From Desulfonatronum thiodismutans (lineage in GTDB: Bacteria > Desulfobacterota > Desulfovibrionia > Desulfovibrionales > Desulfonatronaceae), in NCBI RefSeq assembly GCF_000717475.1, contig NZ_JPIK01000018.1, positions 62,001 through 126,000 on the forward strand: DNA of 64,000 nucleotides. The letters are read 5' to 3'. The translations under genes were made by a program, and so were the position numbers. This document shows, one piece after another, positions 26,841 to 35,421 of the stretch; within the stretch, counting starts at the first letter, position 1, and each line of letters opens with the position of its first letter. Below the pieces are notes generated by a model. It was given only the letters and a program-made list of their open reading frames with translations. It did no database searches and had not been told where the DNA came from.

Positions 26841-28031
26841 TCAGGCCGTAAACGCCAAGTAGGCTCCGCCCAGAATCAGCAGTGCCCCGCAAACTTTCTT
26901 CAGCACGGAAGCGCTCAGGGAACGCTCGTTCCAGCGCAGGAAAAATTGGATGAACCGCGGCGACATGCCGGCCAGTATCAGGAACAGGCAGTGTCCGACG
27001 GCAAAGAGCAGGAACAGCAGCAGGCCGTAGAACAGGTCCGTGGCGGCCATGGCCAGGGTCAAGCCCAGGATGGGAGCCATGTACACAAAGGTGCACGGGC
27101 CCAGGCCGATGCCCAGGATCAGCCCCAGGGCCAGGGCGCCTCTTTTTCGTGGCATGTCGGGGAGCAATTTGTTCGGCACCAGACACCCCATGGGCACCAG
27201 TCCGGTCAGGTTCAGTCCGAAAAGGATGAACACCCCGCTCAAAATATAGTAGGGCAACGGGCCCAGGTCGCCCAGCAACCGACCCGCCGCGGCCGTGACG
27301 ATCCCGACAATCACGATGCTGCCCAGAATGCCCAGGCCGAAAAGCAGGGACAAGGACATGGCCCGGCCGGAAGTCTCGACCTTTCGGCCGTTGATATACC
27401 CGACGATCAGAGGGATGCCCGCGAGATGGCAGGGGCTGAGCACTATGCTCAACACGCCCCAGAAGAACGCGGCCAGCATGGCCGTGGGCGCGGCCCCCCG
27501 GACCGCCAAAGTCAACGAGGACAGCATGTTCTCGAAAGAGAGTCGCTCCCGGATCGAAGCAGCTTTCCCGACGGGCTGGACGACCACTCCCAGCTCTCGC
27601 CACTGCTCCAAAATATGATGCTTGGAGAGAAAACCCTCGTTGCGGTGCAGTTCGGTCCCGTCCGAGGCGTAGAAAATCTGGGTCGGCACGGTCAGGGATT
27701 GAAACGCCGTCAGGGCTTCCGGTTCTTTCTGGGTGTCATAGTAGAAGGTCAGAAAAACATGGCCGTAGTCGCGGTGCAGTTCCAGCAGCGAGGAGGCCAT
27801 GCGCTGACAGGGCGGACAAGATTCGATGCCGGTGTTCACCAGCACGGGCAGGTCTTGCGTTCCGGAAAGAATGTCGGCGGGTGTTGGTTTGGGCAGTGAG
27901 GTTATTCGCTGATAATCGGACAGGGCGGCGTGGGCCGGAGTAACGACGGTGCGGGGAAGAAGCAGAAGCGCCGCGATCACCCAGATGCCGCCCAACAGGA
28001 GCAGAGCGCTTCTCGGGATGGTGTCCGACAT
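26841..28031 (-). CDS. Thioredoxin-CcdA fusion protein
   Basis: 396 residues. A signal or anchor (about 10-35) is followed by a periplasmic thioredoxin domain (about 50-155) with active site ESCPPCQRM and cis-Pro TVPTQIFYASDG. The CcdA domain (about 175-396) has the Cys pair IVLSPCHLAGIPLIVGY and GIGLGPCTFVYMAP. It is a one-piece version of the split thioredoxin/CcdA set in the facing ars operon. It should carry electrons from cytosolic thioredoxin outward. It is placed 25 bases after the arr chaperone gene, in the arr operon. Confidence 0.9.
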   Translation of the reverse strand: MSDTIPRSALLLLGGIWVIAALLLLPRTVVTPAHAALSDYQRITSLPKPTPADILSGTQDLPVLVNTGIESCPPCQRMASSLLELHRDYGHVFLTFYYDTQKEPEALTAFQSLTVPTQIFYASDGTELHRNEGFLSKHHILEQWRELGVVVQPVGKAASIRERLSFENMLSSLTLAVRGAAPTAMLAAFFWGVLSIVLSPCHLAGIPLIVGYINGRKVETSGRAMSLSLLFGLGILGSIVIVGIVTAAAGRLLGDLGPLPYYILSGVFILFGLNLTGLVPMGCLVPNKLLPDMPRKRGALALGLILGIGLGPCTFVYMAPILGLTLAMAATDLFYGLLLFLLFAVGHCLFLILAGMSPRFIQFFLRWNERSLSASVLKKVCGALLILGGAYLAFTA

Positions 28032-28056
28032 TGTCCCCCCTTTGGAGGTTGACGTT

Positions 28057-28731
28057 TTATCCGGGCGTGGTTGGTGCAGTCACGGCTTCCGTCGATTCCG
28101 CCTGCACGCTCTTGGTAAGCAGCCGTATTTCCGCCTTTAAGGCCTCTTTGGCGACAAGCCCCAGATGTTTGTAAAACGGCGCTTGCGCGAAGGATATCAC
28201 CCGGTCGGCGAACAGCGGGCCCCAGGCTCCCAAATGAATGGGGAAAAAGTCCGTCCTGCGATCCCGCCATTCCCGGACCGCCGACGCATCGTCACGACAC
28301 TGAGCGGCGTGTTCCTGAAACAACAGATAGTACATGAACTCCAGCTCCGCGGTGACATGGTCCGGCGGATTGCCGCCGTCCGGAGCGCCGACCACCCCGG
28401 CTTCCCGGTAGCGCTCCGCCGCGTCATCGGTGCTTTCGTGGGAGAGCATCTTGTTCACATGGAAGTAGACCGACCCAAAGGGCGGAGCCAGGACTTCAAA
28501 GGGCCCCAAAAACAGCTTGGCATGCTCCACCCGCAATGCTTCGCGCCCCTGTTCATCGCCCGGCAGGCTTTCCAGCAGGGCCTGGACCGATGTCCGGACC
28601 TCCGGAACCCAGGACGGCGCATGGACCGCCAGAGTCTCCACGTTTTGCGGGAGTTGGTCGTCCGGAGGGAAAAAGCATCCGGTCAGGGCCTTGTAGGTTT
28701 CCATCCGGGCGATGATGTCCGGGTCAAACAT
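28057..28731 (-). CDS. arrD: TorD-family chaperone for the arsenate reductase
   Basis: 224 residues from ATG 28731. The TorD/DmsD-type helical fold is visible from LGPFEVLAPPFGSVYFHV, the HVTAELEFMYYLLFQEHAA stretch and DFFPIHLGAWGPLFADRV. These chaperones bind the Tat signal of molybdopterin enzymes and help cofactor insertion. It lies downstream of arrABC, the usual place of arrD. A hairpin separates it from arrC. Confidence 0.88.
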   Translation of the reverse strand: MFDPDIIARMETYKALTGCFFPPDDQLPQNVETLAVHAPSWVPEVRTSVQALLESLPGDEQGREALRVEHAKLFLGPFEVLAPPFGSVYFHVNKMLSHESTDDAAERYREAGVVGAPDGGNPPDHVTAELEFMYYLLFQEHAAQCRDDASAVREWRDRRTDFFPIHLGAWGPLFADRVISFAQAPFYKHLGLVAKEALKAEIRLLTKSVQAESTEAVTAPTTPG

Positions 28732-28773
28732 GTACGGTCTCCGTGGGTGTTTTTTTACAACAGATTGGAAAAC

Positions 28774-28812
28774 ACGGCCCGCGCCCGGACCCGATGCCCA
28801 GGCGCGGGCCGT
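28774..28812 (-). terminator. Hairpin between arrC and arrD
   Basis: Perfect 12-bp arms ACGGCCCGCGCC and GGCGCGGGCCGT with a 15-base loop start 14 bases after the arrC stop. On the transcribed strand the stem is followed by GTTTTCC, only a short T-run. It may attenuate transcription into arrD and the genes beyond or stabilise the arrABC mRNA. Confidence 0.6.
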
Positions 28813-28825
28813 CCCCAGGAGGAGC

Positions 28826-29941
28826 CTACTCCGGGGTAGCTTCAAGGTTCCAGAATTTGACTCCAATGGAATAGATGAGCATGGACAGGGAGAATGCCAG
28901 GATGATGATCCCGAATTCGTACATGCTCGGAAAGTAGGAGACAAATTCCGGCCTGTTTTCCGCCAATACGCCGATGGGTTTGACCTGGGCCGAGAGGAGC
29001 ATCACCAGCCGGCCGAAGAACATGCCCACCAGGACCATGGCCGAGGCCACGATCCGTCCCTCCGTGGAGGCCCGGACCGAGGGAATGATCATCAGCAGCA
29101 GCGGGATGAGCAGACCGACCCACAATTCGATTCGATAGATGGCCGTTCCCGCGATGTGCCGGAATCCGTCAAAGGCTTCCTGCAGCGAGGTGTAGCCGAT
29201 CACCGCTCTCAGAACGAACACGAACAAGGATACCGCCAGCAGAATCGTGAACAGCTTGATGATGCTGTTGAAAATTGGCTCCTGCTCCTTGGGCATGCCC
29301 CCGGTAAAAGCAAAGTGCACGAAGGTGGCCAGGACGATCACGGCCATGCCGCAGGTCACGGCGGTCACCGCGAAGTACAGGGCCGTGAAATGCCCGAAAA
29401 AGGCCGGACGAGCGTCCGCGGTCCCGAAGACGATGCTCAGGGCGGTGTAGGACATGAACATCAACAACAGGGCCAGCAGGCCCGCGGTCTTGCCGCCCGT
29501 GGAATGCCACTGGCCTTTGTGAATGGTAAAGAATTTCAGGGCCACGATGGCGATGTAGATCCCGTAGAGCACGGCCATCCACCAGATGGGCGAATAGAAG
29601 TTCGGAGACAGCGCCAAGTATACGGTGTTCAGCAGCGTGGACAGCGGGCCCAGGTCCAGGCCCTTGCACATCACGCCCACCAGCAGGGTCGCCCCGGCCA
29701 GCAGCGAGGCTCGCTTGGCAATGGGATAATACTGCTTCATCCCGAACACCGAGGGCAGGGAAGACAGGAACGTCAATCCGGCAGCGGTCAGGGCGAAGAA
29801 CAGATATCCGGACATGGGCAGAACCCAGAAGGTCACGTCGTTGGCGTTGTACACGCCCAGGCCCTGGGTGATCACGGTCAGGGCGCTGAACAGGCCGAAG
29901 AGCAGACCGACGCCCAACAGACCAAACCATACCTTACTCAT
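28826..29941 (-). CDS. arrC: NrfD/PsrC-type quinol-binding membrane subunit
   Basis: 371 residues, about ten hydrophobic membrane segments, no haem motifs: a NrfD/PsrC-type anchor. It ends with FGIIILAFSLSMLIYSIGV and a charged tail. It should take electrons from menaquinol and pass them to the four-cluster subunit ArrB. GGAGG precedes the ATG. It follows arrB by 18 bases. Arsenate reductases of some bacteria lack this subunit and use CymA instead; its presence is normal in deltaproteobacterial arr operons, to my knowledge. Confidence 0.9.
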   Translation of the reverse strand: MSKVWFGLLGVGLLFGLFSALTVITQGLGVYNANDVTFWVLPMSGYLFFALTAAGLTFLSSLPSVFGMKQYYPIAKRASLLAGATLLVGVMCKGLDLGPLSTLLNTVYLALSPNFYSPIWWMAVLYGIYIAIVALKFFTIHKGQWHSTGGKTAGLLALLLMFMSYTALSIVFGTADARPAFFGHFTALYFAVTAVTCGMAVIVLATFVHFAFTGGMPKEQEPIFNSIIKLFTILLAVSLFVFVLRAVIGYTSLQEAFDGFRHIAGTAIYRIELWVGLLIPLLLMIIPSVRASTEGRIVASAMVLVGMFFGRLVMLLSAQVKPIGVLAENRPEFVSYFPSMYEFGIIILAFSLSMLIYSIGVKFWNLEATPE

Positions 29942-29959
29942 AACTCACCTCCACGAGGA

Positions 29960-30715
29960 TTACGCGATTGCTTGTTGGACGCCGTCAGCCTGGACCATGC
30001 CCTTGCCCGGTTCATAGGCGCAAGGGCAGAACTCCCGGATGTAGTAGACCCGGGGGCGGGTGCCCAGTTCCTCGCGCAGGCGCTCGGCCCGAAACATGCC
30101 CAGCAGTTGGTTGACCTTGCTGCGAGGATCGTCCAGGTCGCCGAAAATCCGGGCATTGGAGGGGCAGGCTTCCACGCAGTAGGGCAGCTCGCCGTTGACC
30201 ACCCGGTGATGGCAGAAGGTGCACTTCTCCACCACTCCGGTAGGCCGGATCGAGGCGTAGGTGGCATCGGGGTCCGGGTTCTGCAGCGGCCAGCCCTTAA
30301 CGCCCAAGCGCTGGACCATTTCCGCGGGACTTGGCGTGCAGCCGGGGATCACGGGAGTATTATCCTTCCATTCGGCATGCGGCTTGCGCCAGTTGTAATG
30401 GATCACTCCGTAGGGGCAGTTGACCATGCAGTACCGACAGCCGATGCATTTATTGGGATCATGGGCCGTAATGCCTCCCTCGGCCTTGTGCAGAGCCTTG
30501 GTCGGGCAGCCGCGCACGCAGGGAGCGTTCTCGCAGTGATTGCAAAGCGTTGGCCGGTAGTGGTAGCGAACAAAGGGATACCTGCCCAGGGTCTCGGTCA
30601 TTTTCCCGGACCAGCGCACTCCCTCGGGCAGGTTGTTCTCGTTCATGCAGGCGATGATGCACCCGCCGCACCCCGTACACTGCTGCAAATCTATAACCAT
30701 AGCATATCGTGCCAT
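29960..30715 (-). CDS. arrB: Four-[4Fe-4S] iron-sulfur subunit of the arsenate reductase
   Basis: 251 residues. Four cysteine clusters are visible: CTGCGGCIIAC at about 15, CNHCENAPCVRGC at about 58, CIGCRYCMVNC at about 91, and CTFCHH with CVEACPSNA at about 166-185. It is a DmsB/PsrB-type electron-transfer subunit bound to the catalytic subunit on the periplasmic side. There is no signal peptide, as expected for proteins exported together with the Tat-dependent partner. AGGAGG precedes the start, 12 bases after the arrA stop. Confidence 0.93.
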   Translation of the reverse strand: MARYAMVIDLQQCTGCGGCIIACMNENNLPEGVRWSGKMTETLGRYPFVRYHYRPTLCNHCENAPCVRGCPTKALHKAEGGITAHDPNKCIGCRYCMVNCPYGVIHYNWRKPHAEWKDNTPVIPGCTPSPAEMVQRLGVKGWPLQNPDPDATYASIRPTGVVEKCTFCHHRVVNGELPYCVEACPSNARIFGDLDDPRSKVNQLLGMFRAERLREELGTRPRVYYIREFCPCAYEPGKGMVQADGVQQAIA

Positions 30716-30727
30716 TTATCTATCCTC

Positions 30728-33292
30728 CTAGACCTTTTCGACTTTCAGCCGGATGTGGCCGTAAAATGCCGTGGAACCACTCAGGCGGTCATTGTCCACT
30801 GGGATGATGTCGTTATTGTTTGCCCCCAAGGCCTCCTTCCCGAAAACCTTGGCCGCATAACGCCCGTAGGCCCAATGGCCTTGGCCGAAACATTTGGCCA
30901 CGGTACCTGGCTGAGTGCCCTCCCACAGAGACGCGGTGCAGACTATACTGCCCACCGGGGTGGTCAAACGGATTTTGTCGCCGGACTTGATGCCCAGACG
31001 TTCACCATCAATGGGGTTCAGCTTGGCCACATCGTCGTAGGCGATGTCTCCGGGATCCAGATCCTTGAGTTGCAAATACCAGGGGCAGTTAGAGCTGCGG
31101 CCTTCCCGGTTCAAGCGGGCCTTGTAATCCACGAACTTGAAGGGATACTCCGCCGGGTCGCCCCATTCGTAAGGCTCCTCGTAATGTGGAATAAAGACCA
31201 TTTCGCCGCGGGCCTGGTAGTTGCAGACCTCCATGACGTGATCCACGGTGGTATTATGTCTTTCGGCGTGCTTTTCCAGGGATTCCTTCAAGGTCTCGCT
31301 GTAGAATTCAAACTTCCCGGTCTTGGTGCCCATGTTGCTCCACCGGGCCCGATAAGCATAGGGATCGGAGTTCCAGACCCCGACTTCCACGAACTCTTTC
31401 CAGCCTGAGAACGTGTCGCCACCCTTGCTCTGGGCGGGATCCCAGAAATGCTGCATTCGATGCTTGGTGGCATACAGGTCCAGTTCCTTTTCATTGGTGG
31501 GGGCCTTGCCGGTTTCCGGGTCCACGATGGTCTGGTAATAACGCAACAGATTGTCGAACCCTCGCTGGGCCAGCTTCTCGGCCAACAGCCAGGGAATCTC
31601 CGTTTCCATGCTCTTGGTGTCCCAGAGCCGCTCAATGGCCGGCTGCATCAGACTTACTGACCGATACCCGTTGCTGGCGTTGTCCAGAGTGCCCCATGAT
31701 TCGAACATGCAATGGTTCACCGGCAGGACGATGTCGGCATAGAAACTCATTTCCGAGGCGTGGGTGGTCATGTGGGCGAAGAAATCGATCTTGGACATGG
31801 CCTGATCCCAGCGCCCGGTTCCGGGACAGGAAAAGTTGAAGTTGTTGAAGTAGCCCATGGCCACTTTGATCTCGTTGGGGTCCTCGTTGATGATGGCGTC
31901 GGCCACGTTGTTGGTGTTCACGCCGCCTCCGGATCGTCCACTGGCCAGGTTGGGCCATTCCAGACGACCACGCTGATCGATCTTTTCCTTCTTGGAGTTT
32001 CGCTGCGCCATTTCGTCCATGAAATCATTAGGGGATGGAAAACCCTGGTAGCTGCGGGAGTTGTAGCGCAGTACGCCGCCCACGTTGTCGCAACCGCCCA
32101 CAAGGCCGTTCAGTGCATTGGCCGCCAGGCAGCCGTAGGTGCCACGAGGCTGCATTGCCGGACCGCCGCCGACCCAGGAGATGCAGTTGGGGGCCGCCGC
32201 GGCGAATCCCAAGGCTACCCGCCGAATCTGGTCCGCCGGAATGCCGCAGAGCGGTTCGGCCCATTCCGGAGTGGCGTTTTTGAGATACAGGTTCCACCAC
32301 TTAGCCAGGCCGTGGGTGTGTTCTTCCAGAAAGGTGAACTCGTTGATCTCCTGACCGGGTATGAATTTGTTTTCACCGTCGAAAAAATCGCCGACAAAAG
32401 GCTTGTACCACATGCCTTCCACGAGAATGACATGGGCCATGGCCGAGGCCAGTGCCCCGTCGTAACCCGGCTTGACCGGAAGCCACTCGTCGCATTTGCT
32501 GCCCGTGCCCGAGAGCCGTGGCTCCACCGAGGCGATCCGGGCGTTGTCCAGGGCCCGGCCCCAACTGTTCAGGTAGGAGGAAACCCCGCGGTTGGCCACC
32601 AGCGGATCCGCGCCCCAGATCAGCACGTAGCGGGTGTTGGGTATGTCGTACTGCATGTAGGCCCACTGCCCTTCCTGGAAGTAGCGCATCTTCTCGGCTT
32701 CCGCGCAGATGGAACTGTGGGAGATGTTGTTGGGAGAGCCGATGATTTTCGGGAGGCGATCGTAGAAGAGATCTCTTAATTCCGTGTACCGACCGCGCAT
32801 GAGCATGAACTTGTGGGTTTCATCGTTGGCCCGCAATTCCATGATTTTGTCCGCCAGCATGTCCAGGGCCTCGTCCCAGGAAATGGGCACGAAGCCGGGA
32901 TCCTCATGTCGGCCCTTTTTCGGATTGGTCCGCTTCATGGGCGTCTTGACCCGGTCCGGATCATAGACCTGCTGCAGGGCCAGGTGGGCCCGCGGACAGG
33001 AGTTGATGCCGTTGGTCTTGGAATGCGGGTTGCCGCGAATCTTCACGGCCCTCCCGTTAATCACGTAGACCTGCTTGGAACACCAGGACGTACAGCCAAC
33101 GCAGCAACTGCTGACCCATTTGCCCTCAGCCAGAGCGCCTCTGGCATGGGCCGTGTCCGGGGTCAGGGCGCGCAGCGCGGGCCCGCCCGCGGCCAGCCCG
33201 GCGCAGGTCGCGGCCGCGCCTTTGACGAACGATCGCCTGCTGACCGTGGTTCCGCCTTTGCCGTCCATTCCGTCAATCTCCAATTGTTTCAT
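30728..33292 (-). CDS. arrA: Respiratory arsenate reductase catalytic subunit (molybdopterin)
   Basis: 854 residues from ATG 33292, chosen for its AAGGAGGAG site; the in-frame ATG 33 bases upstream has none. The Tat signal carries SRRSFVKG. The [4Fe-4S] motif is CCVGCTSWC with a later NSCPRAH. The RGRY signature at 166-169 is the one I recall separating ArrA from ArxA (XGRGWG). The likely Mo ligand is Cys196 in ISHSSICAEAEK. Arg168, Tyr169, Cys196 and Lys201 match, with a constant offset of three, the active-site positions I recall for Shewanella ArrA, also 854 long. It reduces arsenate to arsenite in the periplasm. A polysulfide or thiosulfate reductase is the alternative. Confidence 0.85.
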   Translation of the reverse strand: MKQLEIDGMDGKGGTTVSRRSFVKGAAATCAGLAAGGPALRALTPDTAHARGALAEGKWVSSCCVGCTSWCSKQVYVINGRAVKIRGNPHSKTNGINSCPRAHLALQQVYDPDRVKTPMKRTNPKKGRHEDPGFVPISWDEALDMLADKIMELRANDETHKFMLMRGRYTELRDLFYDRLPKIIGSPNNISHSSICAEAEKMRYFQEGQWAYMQYDIPNTRYVLIWGADPLVANRGVSSYLNSWGRALDNARIASVEPRLSGTGSKCDEWLPVKPGYDGALASAMAHVILVEGMWYKPFVGDFFDGENKFIPGQEINEFTFLEEHTHGLAKWWNLYLKNATPEWAEPLCGIPADQIRRVALGFAAAAPNCISWVGGGPAMQPRGTYGCLAANALNGLVGGCDNVGGVLRYNSRSYQGFPSPNDFMDEMAQRNSKKEKIDQRGRLEWPNLASGRSGGGVNTNNVADAIINEDPNEIKVAMGYFNNFNFSCPGTGRWDQAMSKIDFFAHMTTHASEMSFYADIVLPVNHCMFESWGTLDNASNGYRSVSLMQPAIERLWDTKSMETEIPWLLAEKLAQRGFDNLLRYYQTIVDPETGKAPTNEKELDLYATKHRMQHFWDPAQSKGGDTFSGWKEFVEVGVWNSDPYAYRARWSNMGTKTGKFEFYSETLKESLEKHAERHNTTVDHVMEVCNYQARGEMVFIPHYEEPYEWGDPAEYPFKFVDYKARLNREGRSSNCPWYLQLKDLDPGDIAYDDVAKLNPIDGERLGIKSGDKIRLTTPVGSIVCTASLWEGTQPGTVAKCFGQGHWAYGRYAAKVFGKEALGANNNDIIPVDNDRLSGSTAFYGHIRLKVEKV

Positions 33293-33325
33293 GGCTCCTC
33301 CTTGAGGTTCGCGGATGGTGGTCAT

Positions 33326-34149
33326 CCTCTAATTGCCGGAACGTGGGTTTTCTGGAGTCGCGTCTGATCACGGCCCGGCGATCACATTGCAATGTTCTGA
33401 TCCATGCAGCTTTCACGGGAAATAATACCACTCTAAAATATGGCAATTCTCATGCCATGAGAAAAGTCCGGTTGTTAGATCAGCTTAATATTTTGTTTTT
33501 TTTAAACTTAAGCGCATTTGAGGCAGTAGGGTGCCAAGGACTCAGCGGTAATCTCGACTGAAACATATGAGTTTGTGTCTCGTTTTTGGACACATGAAGG
33601 GTGATATTCTAAAAAATTAATAATTTTAAACGAATATTGTGGCTAATTTTTGGACTAGATGGCGAGAATGAGTCTTGGACTGGCTGTAACCCACGTTTTT
33701 TACGAGGGTCGCCGTCGGGAGGTCGGCGAGGAGGTAAGGCGAAATATCCAGGGGCAGGCTGTTTAGGCTGAAATCCCAGGACCTTTTTTGCGCCGAGAGG
33801 CCTCGCTTATGAGCGTCATGCCTCCATACAACGCAAGACGACCGTGTGGCCAAATTGCCCTTGGCTGAACGAATGCGGAGGTTTGCCTCCGTAGTGAGGT
33901 CGGGCACGGAGTTTGCTTGAAAGCAATAATGGGAAGAAAAGCCGACTGATTCAATTACAATTGAGATCCATAGAATGCCGTCTGGCTTTTTGAGTACTGC
34001 TCCACGACATCCTCATGCATCCCCGCTAAACCTCATCCCTCCGGAAGCTCTCCACTCCGCGAAGAAGCGATCCGCTGTCCGTACCCGGTCTTGTATCCGC
34101 CGCGGTCAGCTTTTCATATCACCTACAACCACTAAGGAGAGGTGCGTTC
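33326..34149. other. Intergenic region between arrA and the sulfide:quinone oxidoreductase gene
   Basis: About 820 bases with divergent genes at each end. 33380-33520 is AT-rich and should hold the arr promoter. 33560-33650 is also AT-rich. 33650-33950 is GC-richer and has only poor open frames (for example 33626-33907, minus, 93 codons) that I cannot match to a family. It could be a relic or a repeat element. No RNA gene recognised. Confidence 0.5.
33447..33463. promoter_or_regulatory. Perfect dyad upstream of arrA
   Basis: TTCTCAT-GCC-ATGAGAA, 7-bp perfect arms, about 155 bases before the arrA start in AT-rich DNA, overlapping ATGGCA-N7-TGCCAT. It is likely an operator for a regulator of the arr operon; the regulator is unknown. 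Confidence 0.45.
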
Positions 34150-35409
34150 ATGAGGAAAATCGTCATTCTCGGAGCCGGAACCGCCGGCACAATGATGGCC
34201 AATCGGTTGTGCGAAAACTTGCGCACGGAAATCGACCAGAACAAGATCAGCGTGACCATTGTCGATGAGGACCGCGTCCATCTCTATCAACCCGGTCTGC
34301 TGTTTCTTCCTTTCAGCATGTATCGGTCCAAGGAGGACGTACTCAAGCCTCGGGACGTATTCCTGCCCTCCGAGGCCAAATTCATCGTCTCCAAGATCGA
34401 AAAGGTGGACCCTGATGCCAAGAAGGTCGTGATGAAGACGGGAACCATTGACTACGACCTGCTGATAATCGCCAGCGGCTCGCGCTGCGATCCCACGGAG
34501 AACGAGGGCCTGCTCGGCCCGAACTGGCAGAAGTCCATCTTCGACTTTTACACCCTGGACGGCGCCCTCAAGCTGCAACAGGCCATGCGCTCCTTCAAGG
34601 GCGGCCGGCTTGTGCTCAACGTGGCTGAAATGCCGGTGAAGTGCCCGGTGGCGCCGCCGGAATTCGTGATGCTCTCGGATTGGTTCTTTCATGAGCGGGG
34701 CATCCGGGACAAGGTGGAGATCGTCTTTGCCACTCCCCTCAGCGGCCCGTTCACCAAACCCCTGGCCTCCCAGACCCTGAAATACGTCTGCGAGGAAAAA
34801 AACATCAAGATCGAGCCGGATTTCGCCCTGAGCCATGTGGACAACGAAAAAAAGCGCATCGTCTCCCACGACAAACGGGAGATCGACTTCGACCTGCTGG
34901 TATCCATCCCGACCATGAAGGGCGCCCAGTTCATCATCGATTCGGACATGGGCGACCCTCTGGGCTGGGTACCCACGGACAACCACACCCTGCAGAGCAA
35001 GAACTTTCAGGACATCTTCGTCATCGGCGACGCCACCAACGTGCCCACGTCCAAGGCTGGGTCCGTGGCTCACTTTGAAAGCGAAATCCTGATCGAAAAC
35101 ATCCTGCGCTACCTTGACGGTCTGGAGCCCTTGCCGAAGTTTGACGGGCATTCCAATTGCTTTATCGAGTCCGGATTCGGCAAGGCCCTGCTCATCGACT
35201 TCAATTATACCCAGGAGCCATTGCCCGGAAAGTTCCCCCTGCCCGGGGCCGGTCCCTTCACCCTGCTCAAGGAAACCAAGATGAACCACTACGGAAAGAT
35301 GATGTTCCGGTGGGCCTACTGGCATCTCCTGCTCAAGGGCAAGGATCTTCCGGTTTCCCCATTCATGACCATGGCCGGCAAGGAAATGCCGACCTCGGTC
35401 ACGGCCTAG
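34150..35409 (+). CDS. sqr: Sulfide:quinone oxidoreductase-type flavoprotein
   Basis: 419 residues. The N-terminal FAD loop is VILGAGTAGTMMANRL. The second half includes VFVIGDATN-type sequence (FQDIFVIGDATNVP) and a conserved Cys in AEMPVKCPVAPPEF. A C-terminal amphipathic or membrane-contacting end (YGKMMFRWAYWHLLLKG) matches SQR membrane binding. SQR oxidises sulfide to polysulfide and feeds electrons to quinone. Cys distribution differs between SQR types and I have not assigned a type; a non-SQR FAD/NAD(P) oxidoreductase is possible. It is followed by DUF1641, its usual companion, and lies next to the arr operon. Confidence 0.85.
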   Translation: MRKIVILGAGTAGTMMANRLCENLRTEIDQNKISVTIVDEDRVHLYQPGLLFLPFSMYRSKEDVLKPRDVFLPSEAKFIVSKIEKVDPDAKKVVMKTGTIDYDLLIIASGSRCDPTENEGLLGPNWQKSIFDFYTLDGALKLQQAMRSFKGGRLVLNVAEMPVKCPVAPPEFVMLSDWFFHERGIRDKVEIVFATPLSGPFTKPLASQTLKYVCEEKNIKIEPDFALSHVDNEKKRIVSHDKREIDFDLLVSIPTMKGAQFIIDSDMGDPLGWVPTDNHTLQSKNFQDIFVIGDATNVPTSKAGSVAHFESEILIENILRYLDGLEPLPKFDGHSNCFIESGFGKALLIDFNYTQEPLPGKFPLPGAGPFTLLKETKMNHYGKMMFRWAYWHLLLKGKDLPVSPFMTMAGKEMPTSVTA

Positions 35410-35421
35410 AGGAGGTGAATC

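Noticed and set aside
28712..31408. Long plus-strand open frame across arrA, arrB and arrC
   Set aside because: Antisense to three well-identified genes, low-complexity Gly/His/Gln composition, no domain.
30728..33292. ArxA (arsenite oxidase) or thiosulfate/polysulfide reductase reading of the molybdopterin subunit
   Set aside because: The RGRY motif and the SSIC/K positions fit ArrA better; ArxA would show XGRGWG. Phylogeny is still needed.
33372..33420. Possible sigma-54 promoter for arrA (TGG...TTGCA on the minus strand)
   Set aside because: The spacing between GG and GC is 11 rather than 10 bases, so it does not fit.
33626..33907. 93-codon minus-strand frame between arrA and sqr
   Set aside because: No family, no ribosome site seen, composition not like the other genes; described only as intergenic DNA.
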